Counted from the stretch's first letter, positions 26,931 through 35,960 are shown. The stretch: 64,000 bases of DNA from Maritalea mediterranea (GCF_021568695.1 NZ_JAKGTI010000001.1:496001-560000); one strand, 5' to 3'. Program-made: numbers and translations. The notes: generated by a model not told the origin, from the letters alone.

Positions 26931-28954
26931 ACGAAGCAGGTTCATTCAAAGACGGTTTTTTAAACTATTTGCCCGGAGCTTACAGTGTTTGGGGCCGCTT
27001 ATTTGCGTCTTTTCTGCTGATTTCTGCCATTTTGGCGATCATTGCATTTGCCGCTGTATTGCGGTTCACCACCATAAGCCAAGATATGTCTGAGCTGGTG
27101 GAGCAGCAGATGCCAGAGATTGTGCAGGTCAATGAAGTCGCCACAGCTGTCACCGAGTTGGCCGCCCAAGCCACCATCCTGAGTGAGCCGCGCCTGCGAA
27201 AAGATCGCGCGGCCTATCAAGAAGCGCTCAACGCCCAATTGACCAATCTGTCTGACCGTATCAGCCGGGTGCGTGATCCTGAATTGATCACCGCACGCGA
27301 TGAAATTGAAGAGCATATCCGCTTGCTGCTGCAATTTTCTGACAGGCAATTCAGCCTTGAGGAAAACTTAATCGCTAAGGGAGCGAGTTTGCGCTGGTTG
27401 CAGGCTGATTTCCAATCTGAGATTTCGCCGCTCTTGCTGGATATATCGTTCAATATCGACAATGCCGTTTCGCGCATCGAAGCGTCTCAGGGCCAGGAGG
27501 ATTTTAGGCAGGCATTCAATTTGCTGAGCACCGAGAGCGCCAAACGCGATTTGGTGCAAGAAATTGGTCGGGAAGGCAGCTTTGCCATCAATGCCATGTT
27601 GCAAAGTACCAACGCGCAAAGCGCTGAAAGCCTGGCGCAGTTTGCCGATATTTCGTTGGAAAGCCTTGATCATGCCCGTCGCCTTTTAGATGAGCTAGGT
27701 GAAGCTGATACGCTGATTACCCTTGAGCAATCGCTTAACTCACTGCGCGATTTGGCCACATCGCAGTCGGGCATTTTTGCGGTGGCTCGGCAGTTGATCG
27801 AAGCGCGCAAGAATGTACTACTTGAGTTGGCCGCTGCGCAGCAAAGCCTATCTCAATTCCAAAAAGAACTGTCAGAAACAGGCGAAACACGGCGTGCAAC
27901 CGCGATTGGTTTGGCCGATGAAGCCATCCGAGATATGCAGGATGCGAGTTTGCAAATTGTTGCGTTGACCATAACAGGGCTTATGGCCACATCCTTTATC
28001 CTGATTTTTTATGTCCGCCGCCGTGTGGTGGCGCGGTTGCAGGCTCTATCTCACGCTTTACGAGCTATCGCTCGTGGGGAGCTCAACCAATCTACCGCAG
28101 AGATGGCAGGCACTGACGAGTTGGGCCGCATGGGCAATGCCGTCGAGGTCTTCCGCCAATCGGTCATTGAACGCGAAGAAACTCTAAACCGGTTACAAAG
28201 CGAAATTAGAGAGCGCGAACGCACCAATAAAAAGCTGCAGCAAACACAAGTGGAGTTGGTGCAAGCCGGAAAGCTGGCTGCCTTGGGGCGTTTATCCGCC
28301 GGGATTTCCCACGAGCTTAATCAACCCATCGCCGCCACCCGCTATGCGGCGCACAATGGGTTGACCCGATTGGAGCAGGGGGCAGATGCAAAAACGCTTG
28401 AGAAACCGTTGCAAAAGATTGTGCGCCTGGCAGACAGGATGACGGCACTGGTGAAACAGTTTTCCCACTTTGCGCGCCGTTCAGATTATGACATCAAACC
28501 CATCGCTCTTTGGCCCGTGGTCGAACGGTCTATCGAGATTTTCCAGGCCAGACTGGTGGACATGCCTCACATTGAGATAAAAGCAGCCCAATCCAGCTTG
28601 GAACAGGATGTTCTGGGCGATCAGTTGCTGGTGGAGCAGGTTTTGGTCAATCTCATATCAAATGCGATAGACGCGATTGAGGACGCCAGGCCCATTACCG
28701 GACAGATTTGTATTTCTGGCCGCAATGATGGGTCCTATTTTATGATCGATGTGACCGACAATGGCGCTGGTTTGCCTGACCTTGACCACGACATTTTTGA
28801 ACCTTTTGTCACGTCCAAAGAAGTGGGCAAAGGCACAGGATTGGGGTTGAGTATTTCTTATACAATCGCGCAGGATTTGGGCGGGGTGCTCTATTTGAAA
28901 AACAATGAGCAACAGGGTGCAACCGCAAGTTTGGGGCTGAAGACAGCGAGATGA
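26927..28954 (+). CDS. PgtB-like sensor histidine kinase
   Basis: A 675-residue membrane kinase. TM1 is at about 24-46, followed by a long, almost entirely helical periplasmic region (47-344), TM2 at 345-363 and HAMP at about 364-417. HisKA has H462 in LSAGISHELNQPIAATRY, and HATPase has NLISNAIDAIED, VTDNGAGLPD and GTGLGLSIS. The NQP after the phospho-His region and the large helical sensor match the DctB/PgtB class that partners sigma54 activators. The ATGA overlaps on both sides (with the PgtC-like gene and the regulator) show one operon. The signal probably comes through the PgtC-like protein. Confidence 0.92.
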   Translation: MNEAGSFKDGFLNYLPGAYSVWGRLFASFLLISAILAIIAFAAVLRFTTISQDMSELVEQQMPEIVQVNEVATAVTELAAQATILSEPRLRKDRAAYQEALNAQLTNLSDRISRVRDPELITARDEIEEHIRLLLQFSDRQFSLEENLIAKGASLRWLQADFQSEISPLLLDISFNIDNAVSRIEASQGQEDFRQAFNLLSTESAKRDLVQEIGREGSFAINAMLQSTNAQSAESLAQFADISLESLDHARRLLDELGEADTLITLEQSLNSLRDLATSQSGIFAVARQLIEARKNVLLELAAAQQSLSQFQKELSETGETRRATAIGLADEAIRDMQDASLQIVALTITGLMATSFILIFYVRRRVVARLQALSHALRAIARGELNQSTAEMAGTDELGRMGNAVEVFRQSVIEREETLNRLQSEIRERERTNKKLQQTQVELVQAGKLAALGRLSAGISHELNQPIAATRYAAHNGLTRLEQGADAKTLEKPLQKIVRLADRMTALVKQFSHFARRSDYDIKPIALWPVVERSIEIFQARLVDMPHIEIKAAQSSLEQDVLGDQLLVEQVLVNLISNAIDAIEDARPITGQICISGRNDGSYFMIDVTDNGAGLPDLDHDIFEPFVTSKEVGKGTGLGLSISYTIAQDLGGVLYLKNNEQQGATASLGLKTAR

Positions 28955-30315
28955 GTAAAGCTACAAAGCAACATATCATGCTAATTGATGATGATCAGGA
29001 TTTGCTTGAGGAAATCGCAGACACGCTCGAACTGGCCGGCCATAATGTGTTCAGCTTTGCCCGTGCCGACCTCGCACTGCCCCACATCACAAGCCAGTTT
29101 AATGGGGTGATTGTGTGCGATATTCGCATGCCGAAAATGAGCGGCCTCGAACTGCTTGAACATGCGATGCAGGTTGATCCGGAATTGCCGATCATTATGA
29201 TTACCGGCCACGGGCAAGTCGCTGAGGCGACGATGGCAATGAAGGCCGGCGCTTATGATTTCTTGGAAAAACCGGTAGCACCAGAACAGCTATTGGCCAC
29301 GTTAAGCCGCGCGCTGGAAAAACGCCAATTGGCACAGGAAGTGCGTGCCTTGAAGGGCATGGTTGGCGACAATGATCTCGCGACCCGTCTCATCGGCAAC
29401 TCAAAAAAAGTCACTGCACTGCGTGAGCAGGTTACGACCCTGACGCCGCTCAATGTTGATCTGATTGTTCAGGGGGAAACTGGGAGCGGCAAAGATGTGG
29501 TGACACGCGCTTTGCACGACCTTGGCCCAAGGGCTGCTGGTCCATTTGTTGCCGTCAACTGTGCGGCGCTGCCTGAGACGCTGGTCGACAGTGCTTTTTT
29601 TGGACATGAAAAAGGGGCGTTCACCGGTGCAGACCAAAGCCATGTGGGCTATTTTGAGGCAGCGCATGGTGGCACCCTGTTTTTGGACGAGTTGGAATCC
29701 ATGCCGCTAAATTTCCAGGTGCGCTTGCTGCGCGTTCTGGAAAATCGCGAGACGACCAGGCTGGGCGGAAACAAAAATATCAAACTTGATATGCGCGTGA
29801 TCGCAGCGGTAAAAGGCGAGCTGGGTCAGTTGGTCAAAGCTGAGAAATTGCGTGCGGATCTCGTTTTTCGGTTGAACATAGCAGCAATTGATCTCCCGCC
29901 ACTGCGGGCCCGCAAGAATGATGTGGAATTGCTCTTTATGCATTTTTGTGAGCGGGCTGCGGCGCTGCATCAATGCGAAGTGCCCCGGCTAGACGACAAG
30001 CTGCGCCAAAATCTAACCCGCTATAATTGGCCGGGTAATGTGCGCGAATTGAAAAATGCCGCGGAGCGTTTTGTGATTGGTTTGCCTTTGCAATGGTCTG
30101 CGGACGAACCGCCAAGCGACATCGCACTATTGAGCGGTTTGCCGCTTGATGATGCGGTCAATGCCTTTGAAAAATCCTATATTGAGGAGGCATTGGCGCG
30201 GCATCATGGCAATGTGACTCAAACGGCAGAGGCCCTCTCGATCCCGCGCAAAAAACTTTATCTCCGCATGAAAAAATATGGGTTAAGCAAATCCATTTTT
30301 GACACAAATGAGTGA
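28951..30315 (+). CDS. Sigma54-dependent response regulator (PgtA/DctD type)
   Basis: 454 residues. The receiver domain has the acidic pocket D13-D15, phosphoacceptor D57 (VCDIRMPKMSG), T85 and K107. The AAA+ domain has Walker A GETGSGKD (175-182) and the intact sigma54 contact loop GAFTGA (222-227), then GGTLFLDELES as Walker B. A Fis-type HTH closes the protein (NVTQTAEALSIPRKKLYLRMKKYGL). An intact GAFTGA loop means it should activate sigma54 RNA polymerase. Two tandem dyads and a sigma54 promoter start right at its 3' end, ahead of the ABC operon, which is its obvious target. Confidence 0.95.
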   Translation: MSKATKQHIMLIDDDQDLLEEIADTLELAGHNVFSFARADLALPHITSQFNGVIVCDIRMPKMSGLELLEHAMQVDPELPIIMITGHGQVAEATMAMKAGAYDFLEKPVAPEQLLATLSRALEKRQLAQEVRALKGMVGDNDLATRLIGNSKKVTALREQVTTLTPLNVDLIVQGETGSGKDVVTRALHDLGPRAAGPFVAVNCAALPETLVDSAFFGHEKGAFTGADQSHVGYFEAAHGGTLFLDELESMPLNFQVRLLRVLENRETTRLGGNKNIKLDMRVIAAVKGELGQLVKAEKLRADLVFRLNIAAIDLPPLRARKNDVELLFMHFCERAAALHQCEVPRLDDKLRQNLTRYNWPGNVRELKNAAERFVIGLPLQWSADEPPSDIALLSGLPLDDAVNAFEKSYIEEALARHHGNVTQTAEALSIPRKKLYLRMKKYGLSKSIFDTNE

Positions 30316-30349
30316 GTCAAAAGTGACGCATTGAGTCATTTTTGACTCA
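30313..30349. promoter_or_regulatory. Tandem enhancer dyads for the sigma54 activator
   Basis: Two 18-base sites sit side by side. TGAGTCA-AAAG-TGACGCA (30313-30330) has one mismatch, and TGAGTCA-TTTT-TGACTCA (30332-30349) is perfect. They are centred about 90-110 bases upstream of the sigma54 promoter at 30415, the usual enhancer distance, and begin at the stop codon of the regulator gene. Confidence 0.8.
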
Positions 30350-30414
30350 TATTTCGATCAAGATATATTTAGATTTATTTATATTTATCAGTAGCTTATA
30401 TTGCATATCCCTTC

Positions 30415-30431
30415 TTGGCATACCTCTTGCA
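30415..30431 (+). promoter_or_regulatory. Sigma54 (-24/-12) promoter
   Basis: TTGGCAT-ACCTC-TTGCA matches the TGGCAY-N5-TTGCW consensus, with GG at 30417-30418 and GC at 30429-30430 exactly 10 bases apart. Transcription should start near 30441, about 43 bases before the receptor ATG. Confidence 0.88.
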
Positions 30432-30483
30432 GATGTTAGGGCGCGGACTATTCCGTATACCTAGATTTGGGAGGAAAATCGGT

Positions 30484-31818
30484 ATGAATCTATTGCGTAA
30501 TGCACTGCTTGCCAGTGTTGCCTTCGCGGCGACCGCAGGCACAACGACAGCGATTGCTGCTGAAAAATTGGTAGTTGTCACGTCGTTCCCAAAAACATTG
30601 ACCACGCCATTTGAGCAAAAGTTCGAGGAGATGTATCCAGACATTGATGTGGAGATCGTCAACAAGTCGACATCGTCGTCGGTGAAATATATTCAGGAAA
30701 CAGCGTCTTCCAACACATCAGATATTTTCTGGGCGTCTGCGCCAGATGCGTTTGAAGTGTTGAAATCAGACGGTTTGTTGATGAAAAGCGGCGTCACCAA
30801 CGACAATATTCCGCCAGATGTGGCTGGTTATCCAATGAACGACCCTGAAGGGTTCTATAATGGTTTTGCTGCCGCTGGCTATGGCATTATGTACAATGAG
30901 CGCTACTTGAATGCCAAGGGGCTGGAGCCGGCACAACAGTGGATTGAATTGGCCGAGCCGGAATATTTCGGCCATGTGGGGATGTCTGCCCCGTCACGCT
31001 CCGGCACGACCCATTTGACCGTTGAGGCAGTGCTTCAAGGTGAAGGTTGGGAAGAGGGCTGGGCCCAGTGGAAATTCATCGCAGGCAATTTTGCCACCGT
31101 TACCGAGCGCAGCTTTGGGGTGCCGGACGGGGTGAATTCCGGTCAGTTCGGCCTAGGTATTGTGATCGACTTTTTCGGCCTTGCTTCAAAAGCATCCGGC
31201 TTCCCTGTTGATTTTGTTTATCCCAAAACCACCGCGATTGTGCCGGCCAATGTGGGCATCATCAACAATGCGCCAAATGAGCAGGCTGCAAAGGATTTTA
31301 TCGAGTTCTTGTTGTCTGTTCCAGGGCAGGAATTGCTCTACCATCCTGAAATTCGTCGTTTGCCGGTGAACATTGAAGCTTATGCCAACGCACCGGAAAA
31401 TTTCCCAAATCCGTTCAATGGCACCATCGAAGCCTCGGTGAATTTTGATGTCGAGAAGTCAGGCAACCGCTACAATGTTGTCAATTCCTTGTTCGACGTG
31501 ATGATCACTTACCGTTTGGATGATTTGCGCGAAGCCGTGCGTGCCGTTCAGATGGCGGAAGAGAAATTGGGTGACGCGGATAATGCACAAGCCAAGGCGT
31601 TGATTGATGAGGCCCGGGCCTTGATCGCAGAAGTGCCAATTGACGAAGCAACAGCTCAAGACCCTGACTTTGCGGCCATCTTCAAGACCAAGCGGAAGAA
31701 GGCTGAAGATGTGGTTGAAGGGCGTCAGGCCGAAGTTGAGCAGGAATGGGATGCTCAAGTGGTTGCCAACTACGCCAAGGCGAAGGAACTCGCCGATCAA
31801 GCGGCCTCAATGCTGTAA
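30484..31818 (+). CDS. ABC transporter substrate-binding protein, PgtC-related
   Basis: A 444-residue periplasmic receptor. The ATG at 30484 follows a GGGAGGA site, the signal peptide ends near residue 26 (AIAAEKL), and the mature part starts VVVTSFPKTLTTPFEQKFEEMYPDI. It shares DIFWASAPDAFEVL, SAPSRSGTTHLTVEAVLQGEGWEEGW and FATVTERSFGVPDG with the sensor protein at 25677, so the two are paralogues. The C-terminal region (from about 330) is helical. It is the first gene under the sigma54 promoter. The superfamily includes iron, phosphonate and phosphoglycerate binders; the context favours an organophosphate. Confidence 0.9.
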   Translation: MNLLRNALLASVAFAATAGTTTAIAAEKLVVVTSFPKTLTTPFEQKFEEMYPDIDVEIVNKSTSSSVKYIQETASSNTSDIFWASAPDAFEVLKSDGLLMKSGVTNDNIPPDVAGYPMNDPEGFYNGFAAAGYGIMYNERYLNAKGLEPAQQWIELAEPEYFGHVGMSAPSRSGTTHLTVEAVLQGEGWEEGWAQWKFIAGNFATVTERSFGVPDGVNSGQFGLGIVIDFFGLASKASGFPVDFVYPKTTAIVPANVGIINNAPNEQAAKDFIEFLLSVPGQELLYHPEIRRLPVNIEAYANAPENFPNPFNGTIEASVNFDVEKSGNRYNVVNSLFDVMITYRLDDLREAVRAVQMAEEKLGDADNAQAKALIDEARALIAEVPIDEATAQDPDFAAIFKTKRKKAEDVVEGRQAEVEQEWDAQVVANYAKAKELADQAASML

Positions 31819-31831
31819 GTGACCAAACACC

Positions 31832-31856
31832 GGTGTTGGCCCCACGGGCCAGCACC
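31832..31856 (+). other. Intercistronic hairpin after the receptor gene
   Basis: GGTGTTGGCCC, loop CAC, GGGCCAGCACC: an 11-bp stem with one G-U pair and no T-run, between receptor and permease genes. It probably protects the receptor mRNA or lowers expression of the genes that follow (inferred). Confidence 0.6.
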
Positions 31857-31881
31857 ATTTTCGGGACAAAGGTATTCCATC

Positions 31882-33615
31882 ATGACTCATCAAACCGCTG
31901 GCGCGGCACCTGCACGCCGCCGCTTGACAGATGTGCTGTTTCCAAAATTCTCAGGCACCGTCTTGGCAGCCATCTTTATCGCAACGCTCTTGTTTGGCTT
32001 TTTGATCCTGCCGGTAGCCAAGGTGATATATGTCGCCTTTCTGGACCCACAAACCGGCGGCCTGACTTTGCAGAATTTTGGGGACTTCTTCAGCTCCTCA
32101 TTATTCAGAGAAAGCTTTTATAACTCATTTTATGTGTCGGCCATGTCTGTTGTTGTGGCCAGCGTGTTTGCTTTGCCGCTGGCGTACATCACTTCCCGGT
32201 TTGAGTTTAGCGGCTCGATGCTCATACAAAGCCTGGGCTTTATTCCCCTGATCATGCCGCCCTTTGTGGGGGCCATCGCCATGCAGCTTTTGTTTGGCCG
32301 CAACGGCACGTTTAATTTGCTGCTGGCCAATTGGGGGATCAATATCCCATTTATGGAAGGGCTCAATGGGGTGATTTTGGTGCAGAGTGTGCACTATTTC
32401 CCCTTTATCCTGATCAATCTTTCTGCCAGCTTGCGCAATATTGACCGGTCTATGGAAGAGAGCGCTCAAAATCTCGGTGCCCACGGCTTGCGCTTGTTCC
32501 GTCGCGTGGTGTTCCCGTTGGCCGCGCCAGGTTATTTGGCTGGCGCTTCCTTGGTCTTTATCAAGGTTTTTGACGATCTGGGCACGCCATTGCTGTTGAA
32601 CGTCAATAATATGCTCGCCCCGCAAGCCTATCTGCGCATCTCATCAATCGGCATTTCCGACCCGATGGGGTACGTGATTTCCTTTATTCTTGTCGCATTC
32701 TCAGTGTTTTCTCTTTGGGCAAGCTTCTTGCTGATGCGGGGGAAAGACTATGCCACCACGCAAAAGGGCGGCGGCGGTCTGAGCCGTCGCAAGCTTTCGA
32801 CACGAGAAAATATCTTCGCGTACGCCATTGTGATCCTCATCCTGTTGATGGTGTTGTCACCGCACATCGCACTGGCGTTGTTGGCCTTTGGCACAATTTG
32901 GTCCTATAGCCCGCTGCCCGATGGCTACACGCTGGACAATTTTCAAACCATGTTTGCGCAATCGGGTGTCTACATCAAAAACACCCTGGTTTATGCCGGT
33001 TTGGCTGCGTTTATCGATGTGGTGCTGGCCACTGCGATTGCCTACATTGTGCTGCGCACCAAAATCATCGGCCGCCAATGGCTCGATTATATGGCAACTG
33101 CCGCGTTGGCCGTGCCGGGCGTTGTTCTGGGTATCGGCTATCTGCGGACCTTCAATGATTTTGAGGTGCCGCTGGTTGGCAAACCGCTTGCTTCATGGTG
33201 GGTCATCATCCTGGTTGCGCTCACCATCCGTCGCCTGCCCTATGCTTTGCGGGCGTGTACGGCGGCTCTGCAACAAGTCAGCATTTCGCTTGAGGAGGCG
33301 GCTGAGAGCCTGGGGGCTGATCGTTCCAGCACCATCCGCCGCATTGTTGTGCCTTTGATGTCGGGCGGCATTCTGGCCGGCTTTGTTACCAGCTTCGCAA
33401 CCGCTGCGGTGGAATTGTCGGCCACCATCATGCTGGTCTCTACCGACCAGGATGCGCCGCTGGCTTATGGCATCTACTTGTTCATGCAAAGCCCATCCGG
33501 ACGGGGGGCAGGGGCTGCTCTTGGCATCTTCGCTGTCATCATCGTCGCGGCGGGTACGTTGCTGGCCCAATATATTATTGACCGTGATCGGAAACACCGG
33601 ACTGGCGAGCGCTAA
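31882..33615 (+). CDS. Fused two-domain ABC permease (FbpB/AfuB type)
   Basis: 577 residues comprising two six-helix permease halves in one chain. The first EAA loop is MEESAQNLGAHGLRLFRRVVFPLAAPGYLAGASL and the second SLEEAAESLGADRSSTIRRIVVPLMSGGILAGF. The linker between them is charged (KDYATTQKGGGGLSRRKL). ATG 31882 follows AAAGG. This double layout is typical of importers for ferric iron, 2-aminoethylphosphonate and related ligands. It works with the receptor upstream and the ATPase 27 bases downstream. Confidence 0.93.
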   Translation: MTHQTAGAAPARRRLTDVLFPKFSGTVLAAIFIATLLFGFLILPVAKVIYVAFLDPQTGGLTLQNFGDFFSSSLFRESFYNSFYVSAMSVVVASVFALPLAYITSRFEFSGSMLIQSLGFIPLIMPPFVGAIAMQLLFGRNGTFNLLLANWGINIPFMEGLNGVILVQSVHYFPFILINLSASLRNIDRSMEESAQNLGAHGLRLFRRVVFPLAAPGYLAGASLVFIKVFDDLGTPLLLNVNNMLAPQAYLRISSIGISDPMGYVISFILVAFSVFSLWASFLLMRGKDYATTQKGGGGLSRRKLSTRENIFAYAIVILILLMVLSPHIALALLAFGTIWSYSPLPDGYTLDNFQTMFAQSGVYIKNTLVYAGLAAFIDVVLATAIAYIVLRTKIIGRQWLDYMATAALAVPGVVLGIGYLRTFNDFEVPLVGKPLASWWVIILVALTIRRLPYALRACTAALQQVSISLEEAAESLGADRSSTIRRIVVPLMSGGILAGFVTSFATAAVELSATIMLVSTDQDAPLAYGIYLFMQSPSGRGAGAALGIFAVIIVAAGTLLAQYIIDRDRKHRTGER

Positions 33616-33642
33616 GCGCTCGTCCACTGTGGAGGAACTCAA

Positions 33643-34731
33643 ATGACTTTAATTCAAAAAAGCGCAGGGATTTCTATCCAAAATCTGCATCTGTCCTTTG
33701 GCAACACCAAAGTGTTGACCGGGGTAAATCTTGAAATCAAGGCGGGTGAATTCTTCGCCTTTCTCGGACCATCTGGTTCGGGTAAATCAACCCTCCTGCG
33801 GGCAATAGCGGGCTTCGGCCCGCGCCCAAAGGGTAAAATTCTGGTGGGTGATCGCGACTTGGCGGGCCTGCCTCCCTGGGAGCGTAATGTGGGTATGGTG
33901 TTTCAAAGCTATGCGCTTTGGCCCCACATGTCTGTGCGCAAAAACGTGGCCTTTGGCCTGGTGGAGAAAAAAGTTCCCAGCAACCAGATAAACGAAAAGG
34001 TTGAGGCGGCCCTATCCCTCGTCGGCTTGCTTGACTATGCCGAGCGCATGCCGTCTCAACTTTCTGGTGGTCAGCAACAACGCGTTGCGCTAGCCCGCAC
34101 CATTGTGGTGGAGCCCGATGTGCTGCTCCTGGACGAACCCCTGTCCAACCTGGATGCGAGCCTGCGGGTGCAGATGCGGCGCGAGCTATTAGCCTTGCAA
34201 CGCAAATTGGGGCTGACCACCATTTTTGTGACTCACGATCAGGAAGAGGCCAACACCACCGCCGACCGGATGGCGGTGTTGGATCAGGGTGTGGTGCAGC
34301 AAATTGGCAGCCCGCAAATGCTTTACGACCACCCGGAGAATCTGTTTGTGGCCCGCTTTTTGGGTACCGCCAACATTTTGGAAGGGGAGATTACAAGAGC
34401 TGACGGTGGCGCACAGATTGAATTGATTACAGGGGAGAAAATAGCCATTGAATCTTCTGTACTTGGCGAAGGCAATTTGGTGTTGCGACCACAAAATATT
34501 GTGGTGCGGCCAGACCCGAGCGCCAGTGCGTTAACTGGCAAAATCAGTCACCGCGAGTTTTTGGGCGCACAGGTGCGTTACCTAGTTGATGTCGCCAACA
34601 CGCAGATGGTTGTTGATCAAAGCCATGCACTTGATCAACCTGTGCTGGACGTCGGGGCGGAAGTCGGCCTCGACATCAACAAAAAAAGCGGTGTATTTCT
34701 GCCGAAAAAAGAAGTGAAACATGCCGCTTAA
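33643..34731 (+). CDS. ABC transporter ATP-binding protein (FbpC/PotA type)
   Basis: 362 residues. Walker A is GPSGSGKST, the Q-loop is in VFQSYALWPHMSV, the signature is LSGGQQQRVALART, Walker B is VLLLDEPLSNLDA, and the H-loop is in FVTHDQEEANTTA. A C-terminal TOBE-like domain follows (LVLRPQNIVVRP). A GGAGG site precedes the ATG. The last 11 bases overlap the HAD phosphatase gene, so the two are coupled, which ties the phosphatase to the imported ligand. Confidence 0.94.
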   Translation: MTLIQKSAGISIQNLHLSFGNTKVLTGVNLEIKAGEFFAFLGPSGSGKSTLLRAIAGFGPRPKGKILVGDRDLAGLPPWERNVGMVFQSYALWPHMSVRKNVAFGLVEKKVPSNQINEKVEAALSLVGLLDYAERMPSQLSGGQQQRVALARTIVVEPDVLLLDEPLSNLDASLRVQMRRELLALQRKLGLTTIFVTHDQEEANTTADRMAVLDQGVVQQIGSPQMLYDHPENLFVARFLGTANILEGEITRADGGAQIELITGEKIAIESSVLGEGNLVLRPQNIVVRPDPSASALTGKISHREFLGAQVRYLVDVANTQMVVDQSHALDQPVLDVGAEVGLDINKKSGVFLPKKEVKHAA

Positions 34732-35389
34732 ATATCGCGCGATCATTTTTGATCTGGATGGCACGCTGGTGGATAGTCTGGGCGACTTCCACCATGCAGC
34801 CAGCATCATGCTTAAAACGATCGGTCACGAGCCAATCCCTGCTGCTGAAGTGAAAAGCTTTATCGGCAACGGGCAAGGAATGTTCATTGCCCGATGTTTG
34901 GTACGGGTTGGTGCCAACCTGACTGCGCAACAATTAATTGAAGCAACGCGCGTTTTTGAACAAGCCTATGACGCCGCCGATGGCAGCCAGAGCACTCTTT
35001 TTGAGGGTGTGGATGCCTTGTTGGCACAAATCAGAAAAGCAGGAGCCAAAATTGGCCTTTGCACCAATCGCCCGGTTGCCCGCGCCCGCAAAATTCTCGC
35101 CGGGTTTGGCATCGATCATTATTTCGATGAGATTGTGGGATTTGAAACGGTGGACAAACCGAAACCTGCGCCGGACCCGATTCTGTATTGTCTTGCGCAG
35201 TTTAAGTGTGCGTCGTCCCAAGCTCTGTTTATCGGCGATAGCGACGTGGACGCAGAAGCCGCCCACCGCGCCAAAGTGGAATTTGCATTCCACACCCAAG
35301 GATTTGGCAGCCTGAAGTCTCAGCCCTGCCAAATACTGATCGATCATTATAATTTGATTGATCTGTTACCCACACCGGCAAAGGCGTAG
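34721..35389 (+). CDS. HAD phosphatase, Gph (phosphoglycolate phosphatase) type
   Basis: A 222-residue cytoplasmic haloacid-dehalogenase-family hydrolase. Motif I is IIFDLDGTLVDS with nucleophile D10 and acid D12. Motif II is GLCTNRP, motif III the Lys in VDKPKPAPDP, and motif IV FIGDSDVDAEAA. A helical cap lies between residues 17 and 90. It overlaps the ABC ATPase gene, so it should act on the imported compound, releasing phosphate from phosphoglycolate, phosphoglycerate or a related ester. A housekeeping Gph role is possible but would not explain the coupling. It ends in a terminator. Confidence 0.88.
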   Translation: MPLKYRAIIFDLDGTLVDSLGDFHHAASIMLKTIGHEPIPAAEVKSFIGNGQGMFIARCLVRVGANLTAQQLIEATRVFEQAYDAADGSQSTLFEGVDALLAQIRKAGAKIGLCTNRPVARARKILAGFGIDHYFDEIVGFETVDKPKPAPDPILYCLAQFKCASSQALFIGDSDVDAEAAHRAKVEFAFHTQGFGSLKSQPCQILIDHYNLIDLLPTPAKA

Positions 35390-35407
35390 CTTCGGCTACG
35401 CTTTTGC
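35378..35407 (+). terminator. Rho-independent terminator of the sigma54 operon
   Basis: GCGTAGC-TTCG-GCTACGC extended by GCAAAG/CTTTTGC gives a stem of about 13 bp with a UUCG loop and a short T-run. The stem overlaps the HAD stop codon. Confidence 0.8.
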
Positions 35408-35548
35408 TATTTCAAACATTTAGATGAGCATATGGCTTGCTCGCGGCATTTTGTCTGAGACGTGCTGATTGGGGTTCGCCGAAAGGCAGGGGGAAGGCAT
35501 TTCTCTTTTTCACTAGAAATGCCTGCGCGGTAGGGTTAGATTGAAGGT

Positions 35549-35872
35549 ATGTTCAGAATTTTTACCCTTTTGGCCGCTGCATTATTGCTTTTGGGTCAGC
35601 TCAACATTGCGAGTAGCGCGGCGCAGGGCGACGGCTTTGCGCTGACCAGCACGCTGGAGCAAGGCGGGGAAAGGGTTCATAAATGCTGCGATGGTGCCAT
35701 TCCCTCGATGGATGCTGAGGATTGTGCCAGCGAGTGTGTCCATGCCATTTTAGGTGACATCGCTTTGCTACTTCCCAGGAGTTTGGCTGAAACCAAAACG
35801 CCCTCTGTGCGGGCAATGCGACCCTTTCAGGAATGGCCAAACGGGCCGCCGCCCATATTAAGCCGCATCTAA
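35549..35872 (+). CDS. Small exported Cys-rich protein of the copper locus
   Basis: 107 residues with a hydrophobic signal peptide (about 1-25, MFRIFTLLAAALLLLGQLNIASSA). A compact cysteine cluster HKCCDGAIPSMDAEDCASECVHA (about 49-71) has five cysteines and two histidines, which could bind copper. The C-terminus is proline rich. I do not recognise a named family. It precedes an L,D-transpeptidase, a cytochrome c and a copper ATPase on the same strand, so periplasmic copper handling is a fair guess. The ribosome site is weak (GAAGG very close to the ATG). Confidence 0.65.
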   Translation: MFRIFTLLAAALLLLGQLNIASSAAQGDGFALTSTLEQGGERVHKCCDGAIPSMDAEDCASECVHAILGDIALLLPRSLAETKTPSVRAMRPFQEWPNGPPPILSRI

Positions 35873-35960
35873 ATTCACCTTTTGATGTTGGAGGGCCAGC
35901 GCCTTGCACGCCTTTGAGGAGGTGTTGTGCGGCTGGCCGAGTAATATATGTGGTTTAAAA

